64,000 nucleotides of DNA from contig NC_031776.1 in assembly GCF_001522545.3 (NCBI RefSeq), positions 26,485,634 to 26,549,633 on the forward strand, written 5' to 3'. Shown here in pieces: positions 52,161-63,663 of this stretch. The position numbers were made by a program, and so were the translations under genes. Positions within the stretch are counted from its first letter, which is position 1. Every line of letters starts with the position of its first letter. This stretch comes from Parus major. Taxonomy: Eukaryota > Chordata > Aves > Passeriformes > Paridae. Below the pieces are notes generated by a model, which searched no databases, had not been told where the DNA came from, and saw only the letters and a program-made list of their open reading frames with translations.

Positions 52161-55100
52161 ACCATCTGTCATGTCTAGTCAATCAGACCTTGAATAAGAG
52201 AGGAATTATTCCTCTGACTTTACCATTATAAGATCATCTGTTTGTTAACAATGAGAAGTGTCAGAAATGCTGAAAACTGGTTTTATGCCCTCAAATTATT
52301 TCTAGCTGCCTTTATCTTGGAGAGAATTAATATTAATCTGAGTTTATACAGGAAAGAAATATTTGTAGATGAATACAATTCCAAGCCATTCCATATTGAG
52401 CCTCTTGTGATTTATTGTTAGAGGTAAAACTGAATGGGAGATAGAGGAAAAAGTGCCATGTCACTGAAAGTGATTATTTCTATAAACAAATCTCTTGCAA
52501 GTTGCTGAGCACTCAAAGGTTCTTTGAAGTCAATTGAATGTATTCAATTCAGTCAAGTGGCCATCTGCATCTTAAAGGACTGACATGGCTAGATCTTCTC
52601 ATGTAGTATAGGCATAGCTGGAGATTATGGAAAAGGTGTTTGCAATTTTTGGCATGGATTTATCAAAGTTATTAAATGTCACTAATGGATTTCTCTGAGA
52701 GTGTGGTCTCCTCTATAAACAAAGGAGTACTTGGGGACATGTAAAGACTGAATGCCAGACAGCAAAGACAGCTGTGGGCACAGGAGGTGAAAAGAATGGT
52801 GGAAAGCCTGTACCAGTGCATCCGCAGCACCACTATGCACCAGCTGGGGTGGAAACACCATCCCCATTTGTCACACACCACAGATGAGACTGCAGTGGAT
52901 CTATTAATATATACCACTGCCTGACACACTGGGTATGTGCCATGCTGGTGCCCAGCACATTCAGCACTGCTTTATGGTTTCTGGGTGGCCACAAACTGGA
53001 GAACACCAGAGGGGCTTTTGTGTGCTCATGGAAAAAACATTTCTTTGTTCAGGGTTGCTGTTTGCACAAGAGAAGCACACAGAGTGTTTGCAGGTATGTG
53101 ATGCAGAACTGTGTGTGGTGGGCACAAGCCCATGCAATATCCCAGGAGGAAGGAGACAGGCTGGGGATAGAGGAGGAGAATTAAAACAAATGCCTAATTC
53201 AGTACTCAATCACAGCCAGAAGATGTGCTTCAGTTAAGGTAATGAGACTGGAGATCTGGGAGAAAGATGGTTGAGCAGGAAGAAGACAATGTGTGCTCTG
53301 GGGTGGCATCAAGGGAAGGCTGAGCACTCCTGGTCCCACGGGTCGTGTGGATCAGATGCCACTCATCTCCTAGGAAAAAAGGACCTTTTTTGGGAGTTAG
53401 CATAAGGATGAAGAGTAACAGATTAATTCTTCCTTCTATGACAATATAACCCTTATCCCTGCCAAACTTTGAGGGGATTTGTCATGAGTGCTAGTGGAGA
53501 ACAGACTGCCCTGGGCACAGGATGGCCAGAAAAAAAAGAATTGTGCTACAAAGTGTTAGGGTCCCTGGAGACCCAAGCTCTGTATAGTTAGATCAACATT
53601 TAAAAAAAACAAAAAAAAATAATCTCTATTTTTGTACCAGTTCCTCTGGGACCTGATGCAGGGAAAGCCCACATGACTGCGCTTCCTCCTGGAGCTGGTG
53701 AGAGCTGCTCCCACTCACTGTGTTAGCAAATTGATCCCCATGGTCACTGCGGGGGGAGGCTGAAAAGAATGGATGGCACTGCAAGCTCGTTATGAAAATG
53801 CAGGGAAGCAGAGTTAATGAATCTTGGACAAGCCTCTAATCTGCCTGGCCCTTGGTGTTGGTGGTAGAGGAAGCTGGGTGTGGAGGAGCTGATTAACATG
53901 TCAGTGGAAATGACAGACCCTAGAATGCAGAAGGTCGTATCATAACTGTCAGTGTTTGCATCTGGGAGGGGCCATTGTCAGAGAGCTGAGATTTCTGTGG
54001 ATTAGGTCTGGAAGGTTTTTTTCATCAGAACAGAGGTATTTTGGGGATTTACAAGTTCTTGGTGCCTGGCAGCTTGCCTTGATGAAATACTGATTACACA
54101 ATTGCAATCTGACTTAAACCATAGTCAAAAAATCAGCTGTGTGCTGGGTTATAGTGAGAATACCCTCTCTGTGATGGTAAAGATTTGAAATTGTGCAGTG
54201 TATTATGTGTCCTGACACAGGAAAACTTGCAGAGGGCAGCAAACAGGCTGTTTACTGTGCATGTATGGAAAAAAATATTGGAAAAACTGAAATTCATGAC
54301 TTCTCTGAGATTTTCTTAGTCCAGCCAGATTAATGAATGAAACCACTTGCCCCAGATATACAGGAGATTATGCTGCTTGACACTTGTTTTATGGACAGTG
54401 CATTTAAGGTTAGGAAACTTGAAATAGTGCTCAAGGTCCTGACAAGCAATGTAGTCAGAACCAAACCCCAGGGTCCTGCTGCCCCTCCTTCACTGCCCAA
54501 CAGAACACCCCCAGTTCCAGGCATCCCTGTGAGCGGGCTGTGAGGAATAGACTAGTTAGAGGATTGCTGTTTTCTCAGTACCAACTGCCTCACTGAAGCC
54601 AGTAAAAGCAGCATTTTACTCAGGAGCAGGGTAGGAGAGGGAGCAGGACACAACACCAGAAGAGAGCTACTGGTCAGCTGAGCGATCAGTGCAGAAAGAG
54701 AAATTCCCAAGGCAGTATCTGTCCCAAAGGCTGGAAGCGAGCACGGAGAGTAGGGCAAGGCATCCATGGGGTGGCTGAGACACTGGATGCAACTGTCTTT
54801 CAGCATTCCTCCATGCCCAGGCTGCTGCAGACTGCGATGTCTTCAGTGGCTGAGCTGTCCCTCAGAGCCTGTGGCATAATAAATCAGTAGCTGTTTCTCA
54901 CTTGCTCTGATAATACTGCAGGCGGGGCAGCTTAACGGAGAGACTGCTGGCTGGCATGCAGGAGGTTTCAGCGGAATCTACCCTCATCAGGATGTGTCTT
55001 CCTTCTTTTGCTTCTTTTTGAAATGGAGGTACTGATATCTGCTCAGTGAGATGCCCTGAGACCTGCTGCTGAAAGGCCCTGTGTGAGATCCTGCTTCTGA

Positions 55101-56159
55101 AACCACCAGGGAGACAATATGTTCTTGGGATGCCAAATGGTCCTCGGATGTTTTTCCAAAGTTCTGCCTCACCACACACATCTTTCTTCCAGCTTCAGGG
55201 GAGCACCTCCCACCTTCTCACACCAGGAAGGGGATGACCCACCCTCAGCTCCAGGCAAGTGGACTGGGTATATGTTTAGATTTTTCTGTTTCCAGGCTCT
55301 CTCTAATATTCAGAAGTTTTGAACAGAGAGTTTGAGTTGAGCCTGAACCAGGCAGGTATCTCAGTACCAACAGGTGTGGCACTGGGTGCCTGAGGGACTG
55401 GCACACCTTGTGACAGTCAGAATTGATCACTTGCACTCGAGAGAGACAAACAGCACCGAGTTAGAAACTGAGCTTACGTGCACCCGCACACCTATCTTGG
55501 CTCTCTTTTTCTGCATTTATTTTTTTTTCAGAGCACTGTCTCTAAAAAAAACACTGACTTTACATACCTATGTGAACACTAAGAATAGCTATTATTTCAA
55601 CTAGGAACTGTTTCTAAGCAGTGGGGAGAATTCCTAAAATGCCTTAAATTTCTGTAAAGGGGGAACAAAGGACTATCATGAAGGGCAGAACATAGAAACA
55701 TCCCAGGAACTGGAAATGTTCCCATTGCCTGGAGCACCTGTATGCACATTTTCTCTATGTCTTGAACTTATTAAAACCAATGCTATCAGTCAGTGCATGG
55801 TACCTTATACTGTAGCAACAAGTATGTCTTAGAAGTGGAGGGGGAAATAGCTGGAAAATTATTCAAGAGGTTCCTTAGCCCATGTCCTTACTGACAGCCT
55901 GAATTGTTAAATTGTTCCTGATTTTCTATGCAATATATAGCTTTCCTTTGTATTCACCTGTTAATCAGTGGTCTGTTCTGAAAGATCACAAGTCTTATTC
56001 TGGAACCAGCTTCCATTTTTTTCTTCAGTGGTTTTGTGATACTGTCATCTTGAGAGCCTAGAAAGTAATTTAAATTCATGGTTGTGTTTTGTTTGTGCTG
56101 AGTTTTCTTCATTTCCTGCCTCAGCTCTCTCATGACCTGTGTTTGGCTTGAACATTCCC

Positions 56160-56900
56160 TTCAATGAAGAGAAAAATCCTAATTTTTCCTTGCTACCATG
56201 GCCTCTTAAATAATTGCTCAGAAGTAAAAGCCCTTCCTCTTGTGTTCCCCCTCTCTCCCTGCCTCAGTCTTCTAATATGTCACAAGCATTACCAAGTGAA
56301 GCTTTTTATTTTTCCCAACAACTATTCTCCCTCCAGCTTTTCTTCTCTATTGCATTGTCTGGCCTGTAGTGCTCATATGCCTTTCTGCTTGTTTTTCACA
56401 GTGCTTGCCCAGAGTCTCATGCTGCTGGCTTTGCCATGCTGTGCTTTGTACTTATCTATGCTATATCTTATAATATGAATAACACTCCCTGGATCCTTGC
56501 CATACTTCCTACATTATAGATTTAAATTCTTCTTACCATCTATCTTTTCTTTAATATCTCTTCTGTTCACAGCCTTTTGTAGTCATTATTAAAGTTTTAC
56601 TTCAATCCTCCTTTCACAAGTCCCTCACAATTTGGCATCATCTTTTTATGAGTTGTTCATGCTGTTCTTCGTCTTTCACTTCAGGCTTTGCATCCCTTGC
56701 AAAACCCCATCATGCTCTATCAAATGAATCATCACATGTAGGAATTTATTCCTCAATTAATTTTGGAGTTTGATTGTGATCAGCTTAGGCTTCTCATTAT
56801 TGCACATTGTAGCTATTGTATGCTTCTTTTCACTCTTAAATTCAGGTGTCTCTTGGTGTTTCCCTACTGATCTTTCTAGTTCTAATTTCACTGGATCATC
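56160..56900 (+). other. Pyrimidine-skewed non-coding block
   Basis: This is a second C/T-rich plus-strand block, about 740 bp, with the same composition and similar spurious Leu/Phe/Cys-rich frames. No repeat family was identified with confidence. Confidence 0.4.
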
Positions 56901-57403
56901 CTATGTCCAGCTAATAGCAGAGTTCATCAGGAACTGATTGCCTGTTTGTAGACTTGACTTTATCTTGGGGATGATGATGATAGATACGGGGCCTTGAAGC
57001 AGGTGGGACTTAGTGCAGTAAAAAGGTGAAGGATGCAGATGGCTTCATGATGTTGGAGACCCCATTTTACTCAACTGCTGAACTTACTCTAAACTACTTC
57101 TGTGTCAGCAGAAACTATTTGGGATTTTCCCCTGCAGAAGATTTTCCCTAAAGCATCTCTGAAAGAAAGTCACAGCAGTTTACAGGAGGCTTTGGGGGAA
57201 AGCAGAAAGGAGTAAATAGTGGAAGTGCAGTAGAAAAGTTGTTGATTCTCATTCAGGCAGCTCATGGCTTGAAGGTGAAAAAGGGTCTGGGAGAACAGCT
57301 GCTCAATGTTATGCTTTCCTGTGTGATATGTGAAGAACTGGGAACTGAAGCCAGTCTGTCAAAGGTTGCTGAAACCCTGCGTCTTCTCACAGCTTTAAAT
57401 GCA

Positions 57404-57546
57404 AGGTGCCCCATCCCTGGAAACATTCACAATCAGGTTTGTCGGGGCTTTGAGCAACCTGATCTAGTTGAAGATGTCCTTGATTATTGCAGAGGAGTTG
57501 GAATGGATGGACTTTGAAGTCCAAACTGTTCTGTGATTTGATGATA
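57404..57546 (+). mobile_element. CR1 LINE 3' tail fragment
   Basis: The stretch 'gccccatccctggaaacattca' followed by 'ggggctttgagcaacctgatct', 'gttgaagatgtccttg' and 'gttggaatggatggactttga' matches the known 3' end of avian CR1. It closes on a degraded 'gttctgtgatttgatgat' octamer array. It is strongly 5' truncated and sense on the plus strand. A short open frame across it is incidental and does not match any retrotransposon protein. Confidence 0.88.
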
Positions 57547-57904
57547 GTAAAAGACATGTATAGTTAAGACCAGCTCTGTAGCTGGTGTACAGTGTCAAAA
57601 TTTTTGATTTATGGCCAGCTTTAGATTCTGTCTAGTCACAGAGCCAGTCCCTCTCCTCAACCAGAAGTAGTAATTTTATTGAAAGATAGTGTAGCTGCAG
57701 TGTGGAGTGATTGATTGTGAACATCCATGAAAGGTGCCATGCAGCCTCAGAGGCTGTATTCAAGAAAGGCAGATTCCCTATGACATTTGAGAGCTGAGCA
57801 GAGATGACTTCAGATCAGAAATAAATGGAAGTTTAACTATTTTATTGGTGACCAAAGGACCGCTGTTGAGAAGTGAAACATTAACAGCAGGTGAAAGAGA
57901 GCCA

Positions 57905-58030
57905 GGATTGCTCAACGAGGTTCATCCTCAGGCACAGCAGAGCTGGGGTCATCCAAGGCACGGGAAGCAGCCGGAATGGCAGCGAGGGACGACACACCAC
58001 AGCCCGCAAAGGAAGCCCACGCCGGTGAGG
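57905..58030. other. Isolated CpG-rich patch
   Basis: About nine CpGs lie in roughly 120 bp (for example AACGAGG, CACGGG, GCCGGAATGG, GCGAGGGACGACAC, CCCGC, CACGCCGG) against CpG-poor flanks. It is too short for a standard island. It may be a recently inserted repeat that has not yet lost its CpGs, a fragment of an endogenous retrovirus leader, or an exon. A GCCG|GTGAGG at its right end is donor-like. Confidence 0.35.
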
Positions 58031-60119
58031 AAGTTTTTAAAGATTTCTTCTTGCTGATAGTAGGAGAAACTGAAGGCAAAAAGGCACAAGGAGGGATGAG
58101 AAGTTTCTCTGGTTGTGACCAGATGACAGACTCTTAAGTAGAGATTAGGTACTTGATATTGTTAGTGATTAATCTAGATACCTTCACAATTTTCAGTCTG
58201 TAATGGCTGGTGAATAGAGGAGAAATATGGGTTTGAAGGCTTCTGGAGTATTTTCCTGCTTGTTCAAATGATTTGATACATCATTTTCTTAAATTACTTT
58301 GAAGTTTGGGAGAAGTCTTCAGGCTTCTGGAAATGGAAACCACTCTTGATCTGTGTAAATCAGTTAAGCCCTGCTCTTTCTTGTGATCAAAGAATGGGAG
58401 AAAATAAGCCAGAAGAGACCTCCAGAGGTTATCATGTCCTTGCAGGGTCTGGTCATTAAGCCTAAAGTGTTGCTGCCACATATTCATCTAGTTTCTTAAA
58501 ACCTTATCTCAGAAACAGAGAAAGAGAAGAGAAATACATATATGGTAAAATGGCTGTAAAAGTATGGCTAGCGTATATGAATTAAAAATAAGACTCATTA
58601 TTAAAAGACAAGTGTGGCTGAGCTGCAAATTAGGAAGGGATTGTACCATGACATGAATGCAGACAAAAGTGAAGAGATTAGTTGAGTATAAACAGATGAA
58701 GGTGCACAGTACTGCAGCAGGGAATGGTGAGAATGTGAGGATTGTAAAAGCAACATGAAAATGCAGATTCTCTTTCTGAGGGTTTGGGAGCCAGAAAAAA
58801 AAAATTAAATTATGAACTGAAAGTTATAGCAAAATGTATTCATGGGAACTTCTGGCTATGCAAGGCATCTGGTAGCTGAATATAACATTTAAGTATGAAT
58901 CATCCTACTGACTCCCCAGTTGCATAAAGGATAATTCAGAAAAGAGAAAATCTTCCAGAAAGCAGTCCTTGCTTTCATGCTTGCCAGGTAAAGTTGTTTG
59001 GCACAAGATTTTTGCAGAAACTCAGGAGGGCACCTCATCCATATGCCTGATCTGGGACAGGACCAGATATTTATGTAGTCCCTAATGCATTCTTATATAA
59101 CAGACATCAAGAGTTGTCTGAACCCTGCAGGCCGAGCCACACCATCTCTGTTCCAATGCTCATCTGTCCTCACTGAAAGGGAAATTGGAAAAAGGAGCTC
59201 CAAATATTCTTTACTGGAAAAGTCAGTTATTTCTCTCATCCTCAGCAAAAACGGATTATAGTTCATCTCTCTGGCTGTTTCTCCTGTCAATGAAAAGGAG
59301 TAGCATTTGGTATTCTTCTTTCCCAAATTTCATCATTTTCATTCCAGGGTTGTAAAATGGTTTCTCCCATTTTGCAACACCATTTTGGATTCATAGCCTG
59401 TTGTCCCCCAAGTTTCTTCACCCAGGTTTTGAGTACAAACAAAAGCACCATGCTGGCTGTGCTGAGGTTTTCTTTGCTCATGGAAAAGCTGGAGGATCTG
59501 CATGTTTCATGCTTTCCTAATCTGATGGAAAAATCATTGATACTCTTAAAGGGATTTCCTAGTTGTCCACTATTACTGGGATTTCATATGGACCCTATTT
59601 TCCTTGTGAGAGATCAGACACACTAGAATTAGGTTATATCACATACAGAGCTGCTCTAGCTGTTACTCCACTTACCAAAGAATAAAACACTCTGGTTTGA
59701 GAGCATTTTTTCCAATCTGAAATGGCTGTTTTGTAATCCTTATTCTCCTTTTGGTGCTTAGAAGGTATTATCTGATCAAGTATCTCTCTTGCTATGGAGG
59801 AACACTCCTGGAGGAACAATCTGCTTTTTTGAAGGAAGTGGTGATGCTTGTTCTGCTTTTGCCCTTCACAACAGAAGTGGCTCAGTATGGTATTCAGCAC
59901 TTGAAGGTGAATTTCATCAGGCTCTGATGATCTGAGCACATTTGAGATATCCAAATATTATTTAAGCAGTTTTTGTCTCATTTCACATGTACTCCTGCTG
60001 GTTCATTTCAAAGGTGTTACATACCTTGTTGCAATTTATTTTTTTAGTGAAAATAACAGAAAGGACACAAGTTTCCTGGCTTCTCTGGATGAGCTTTTGT
60101 TTGCTTGTTTTCTGGTTTA

Positions 60120-60500
60120 AATAACAGCTTTTCATTTTCCTTCCTCTTTCTCCAATATTGACAGCATTTCTAACACCTTTTCTTATTGCCTTTTATGTGC
60201 CCTTGCTAGCTGTAGTTCATTTTGTGCCTTAGCTTTGAGGGCACACCTCTACTGCTCTGTGTTTGATCTGTTTGTCTATACTTGTCTTCAGAAATGCCAT
60301 CTTATTTCCATTTGTGATACAATTCCTTCCTGATTTTCAGTCCAGTTGCACAGGTCTCCTTTTATCAAGTATTATTCTGTATTTGTATCTGAGGTGCTTG
60401 CAAATTTATTCTCCTAAACCTGTTTGTGCTGTTTGCTACAAGTTTCCATTTATTGCCAGACATTTGAATTACTTTTCTTCCTTTCTGTCTGAGAAGACCT
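60120..60500 (-). mobile_element. Possible ancient LINE relic
   Basis: The pyrimidine-rich plus strand contains 'gctagctgtagttcattttg' followed by 'gtgccttagcttt' and 'cttcctgattttcagtccag'. These resemble wording I associate with antisense copies of old CR1-type elements in birds and turtles. The match is from memory and diverged, so the family and the boundaries are uncertain. Confidence 0.2.
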
Positions 60501-60591
60501 TCTGGCAGCTAATGGCCCAAACAGCTCTGCAGTGTATTAGATAAGTAGTATGTTAATCCTACTGACTGATAGGGTTTTTCATGCTAGTATT

Positions 60592-60606
60592 AAAAAAAAA
60601 AAAAAA
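60592..60606 (+). repeat. Homopolymer run of 15 A
   Basis: A plain A run follows TAGTAT. No gene copy or SINE was recognised to its left that would make it a retrotransposed tail. Confidence 0.9.
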
Positions 60607-60857
60607 TCATTTAGCTTATGTGATGCACGGGGCTGTATACACACAGAGGAAATACAGCAGCAGGAGGCTGAAAATATTAAGGCATCACACTGCAGCAGCA
60701 TGGAAGTGCTGTGCAATGGATGGTGAAACCTTTCCTGTCTTTCTTTTGTATTATTCCTTTAATAACTCTGCTGCTGTGTTTGCTCTGCTTGCCTGAGTAT
60801 GGCAGAATACAGAGGTTTCTACTGGGAACTGTATAGAAATACCTGCAGTATGAGATG

Positions 60858-60871
60858 CCAGCAGAGGGCTC
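60858..60871 (+). promoter_or_regulatory. CTCF-like core motif
   Basis: The bases read CCAGCAGAGGGCTC, matching the CTCF core except for T at the thirteenth position. It lies on the opposite strand to the motif at 10536-10549, about 50 kb away. The pair would be a divergent or convergent boundary pair only if both are bound, which cannot be told here. Confidence 0.3.
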
Positions 60872-61291
60872 AGAAATATTTCTGCCGCCTCTAGCACAGG
60901 GTCAGACTTGCAGGACATGAGTATGTGCCAGGCTGGTGTGTAGGGACAGGACCCATGTGAATAACCTGTTCTGCTTTTGAGCAGTCATGCCCATGAAAAG
61001 GGCTTGATAAACCTCAGCTCCCTGGAGGCTGCACCAAGGTGAAAAGCAAGGCTGTGCATATGTGCAGGTCGCTGGGAGGGCTGAATACAAGGAGCTGGTT
61101 TATGGCACTACAGAGGAGGTACCAAACTGTTGTTTTGCCACTGCTGTAGAAGAGAAAAGGAACAAGGAAGGGATAGAATTTTCTGGCACTACCTGAGGTC
61201 TGGCCTTCAAGTCAGATGCCCAGCTGACCCCGTTTAGCTGGCCAGTTAGCAGGAGTGAAATAGAATCTCGGGATTTTCAGAGGAAGCAATG

Positions 61292-61314
61292 CCAGAGCAC
61301 TAATAGTGCTCTGG
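61292..61314. repeat. 23-bp near-perfect palindrome
   Basis: CCAGAGCACTA and TAGTGCTCTGG are exact reverse complements separated by a single A. It lies in non-coding sequence with no other recognisable feature beside it. With a loop of one base it is more likely a dyad-symmetric protein site or chance than an RNA hairpin. Confidence 0.6.
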
Positions 61315-62653
61315 ATAGTAATGATACTTCTTCTGTGCAGTCCATCACATTTGATTGCCTTGTGTAATTGTTCTCCATGTATTGGTAGAAATAACTGAAG
61401 CCAGATTAAGGATCTGTGGTGCTGCCAAAGGCCTCTTTCTTGGTTCATCAGCTGCAAACCTGGTTCTTGTGATAACCAAGTACCATCAGCAACTTAGTAC
61501 TTGCACTAAGGATGAGTTTGTGCAGACTCCTTCTACCAGCTGTGGATTTTGGGTGTGGTCTGTGCATTACTGATAAGAGAAGGGAGAAATATTTGGGAAA
61601 ATTCTTTGAATATTTGCCTTTTAAAGAAGCCAAGTCTACGAGGAAGAAAAAACTTCGGCACTGCACGGAGGATACAGCATAGCCACAAGCACTGAATATA
61701 GTTTATGGGAAGGTTGTGAGTTTTGCTCTGCAATTGCAACTGGCACTGGAAGAGTGCTGATGAAGGGCTCCACTATTGCCATGGGAAGAGCATGGAAGGA
61801 GGGAAAACAGTGTACTTGTAGGGAGCTGAGTTCACGTAGCTGCAGGGGGAATTCAGGCACTCCCAGCAGAGATAGGCTGCATTTGTCACATAGGGAGCCC
61901 CAAAGTGGTCTTCTGGCTAATAGAAAGTAGAGAGAGGGGTTTGGGCTGCTTCTGGGTGCCCTCTTGATTAAACTGTCCCATGGGAAAAGGCAAGGTCATT
62001 CTAGGGAATTGGTGTGGGAACAAACCCCAGGTCACTTCATTCCTGCTGTAGCAAAGGAATGATTTAACACAGTGCAGGCATCTGTGACATCCAGTGTCCA
62101 AGGGTTTGGTGTGATGAACATTGTAGTAGTTATGTCTTGGAATGTGTGGCTGTCCAGTGAAATGAGATCCCTGCAGAGTAAACCTGTCATTACCACGCTG
62201 GGAAGGAGATGCACACTCTGCTCCTAAATCTGCAGGCTGTAGGTGTATCTGGGACCTGGGATTTTTCATTCAACTCACATCTGTGCAGCATCCAGCGCCG
62301 TGCTGGGCTGGTGCACATACAATAGCTGGGAGCACGCCAAACAACAGGGAGGTCTGTGCCATGAAGTGCTGACAGCCCCAACCTGTGACTGATTTAGGCT
62401 GTGTTCCCTGACTCCTCTTGAACTCTGGAGTTTTCTTTCCTTGTAGCATCTCCCTCCCCTTTCTGCCCTGGCTGCACAAATGTGCTCAATTAGGGTTAAC
62501 TCAAACTGAATCAAACTTCGTGCCTGAGGTTGGAAATCTTCCCAGTCAACTCACCACAGCCACATAGCATGGTGGGAGACAAGGCGAGAGGGGAGATGAA
62601 CGCTTTTCAGAGAAACGAATCCAAGGAAACTTTGTTCACTTTTATTTCTGCAG

Positions 62654-62700
62654 GAGATGATCCCCCCAAAGGAGATTTCCCTCTTCAGAAAAAATCCCCG
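62654..62700 (+). other. Candidate 47-nt internal exon with strong splice sites
   Basis: A pyrimidine-rich tract running into TTTCTGCAG ends at 62653, and a near-consensus donor CCG|GTAAGT starts at 62701. The 47 nt between them are open in two frames. One, entered with one base supplied by the preceding exon, reads DDPPKGDFPLQKKSP and exits in phase 0. The other starts in phase 0 and reads EMIPPKEISLFRKNP. The length is not a multiple of three, so skipping would shift the frame. The strand is opposite to the terminal exon about 1 kb to the right, so it would belong to another transcript, or to a non-coding RNA. No family is recognised. Chance pairs of this kind occur elsewhere in the window, but this is the best-formed one. 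Confidence 0.3.
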
Positions 62701-62943
62701 GTAAGTGTTACTGCTGGTTTCCTTTGCTTTGCTTTCTGCTCAGCTTGTTTTAAACATTGCAAGATCTCTCTGTTCTCTCCTCTGTTGTGCTCTGGCTAGA
62801 GACAAACACCCTTTCTTGCAGGGGGTTGAAATAAGCCTTAACAACTCAAGGCAAAAATCCCCCCACTAACCTGATTAAGTTAAGAAAGTGCAGCTTAAAG
62901 GGAAAACACAAACTGTCTGAATGTTTGGGGAAAAGGGTGAGTT

Positions 62944-62949
62944 TTTATT
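62944..62949 (-). terminator. Candidate polyadenylation signal for the minus-strand terminal exon
   Basis: The plus strand reads TTTATT, giving a canonical AATAAA on the minus strand about 715 nt downstream of the TGA at 63664. It would make a plausible 3' UTR for the unidentified gene entering from the right edge. Variant hexamers (ATTAAA on the minus strand near 63189 and 63413) lie closer to the stop and compete with it. Such hexamers are common by chance in AT-rich DNA, so this is a positional inference only. Confidence 0.2.
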
Positions 62950-63663
62950 GCCTTTTTCCTGAACACTACTTTCCTTGTGGGAAGGAACTTGCATCTCTGA
63001 AGTGGATGGGGCTGTTGTGCATAGGAAGGAGGGAGCTTAACTCTGTTTAGTTTGATGAAACCCACCAGGGAAGGGTACCCAGATGCTGAAAAGCAGAAGG
63101 AAAGACAGGGATTGAAGACAGGCCACTGGTGAGTGTTACAGAGGCCAGCTGTAGTGCCGGAGCCTTGGGTTTACATAATTGGCTCTGATTTAATGCCTCA
63201 TTCAGGTGAATGTGTTGCTGCCTTGCAGCTTTGATGTTTATGCAGGTTTTCAGGCTAATTCTTGTTGAGTGCTTGACCCCTAAAAACTGTTCACTGCAGG
63301 ATTCAGGAAGAATTTGGCTTATATTGCAGCTACTTTGACTTGCAGGATAATATGTAATACTTGGTCTTAAAACTCACAGTCATGTCATTAGCAAACCAAC
63401 TGTTTAACTCAATTTTAATTACTATGCAGACATTAACTACTGGACATCAGAGCTCCTGGGAAATATTAATCTTTATCCCATTTTGCCATTAGTCAGCAAG
63501 AAGGAGAGCTGAAAACAAGTGTTTCCTGTAGTGGGTTCTTTAAATGAACTTTCTTTTTTCCAAATACACAGTCTATCAACTTCCACAGTATCTTTAAGAG
63601 ATCCATAATCCCACAGATCCCAGGCTTGCTGTGGTAGCTAAGCACTGCAGACTATCTGTGTGT

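Larger units (their letters stand above)
33934..57403. other. Non-coding, no gene seen
   Basis: Long stretch with no recognisable exon, repeat family or RNA gene beyond the small items listed separately. The longest frames are 151 codons at 43825-44280 (no ATG at its left end) and 164 codons at 51161-51655; neither shows a known motif. Confidence 0.5.
57547..62653. other. Non-coding, no gene seen
   Basis: Contains the CpG patch, possible old LINE relic, A run, CTCF-like motif and palindrome listed separately. Remaining frames are short and overlap each other on both strands. Confidence 0.5.

Noticed and set aside
57239..57517. 92-codon open frame overlapping the CR1 tail at 57404
   Set aside because: Its C-terminal part is translated CR1 3' non-coding sequence, so it is not a gene.
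57845..57870. Retroviral primer-binding-site look-alike (TTGGTGACC)
   Set aside because: The match stops after nine bases, and no LTR end, polypurine tract or gag-like frame was found around it.
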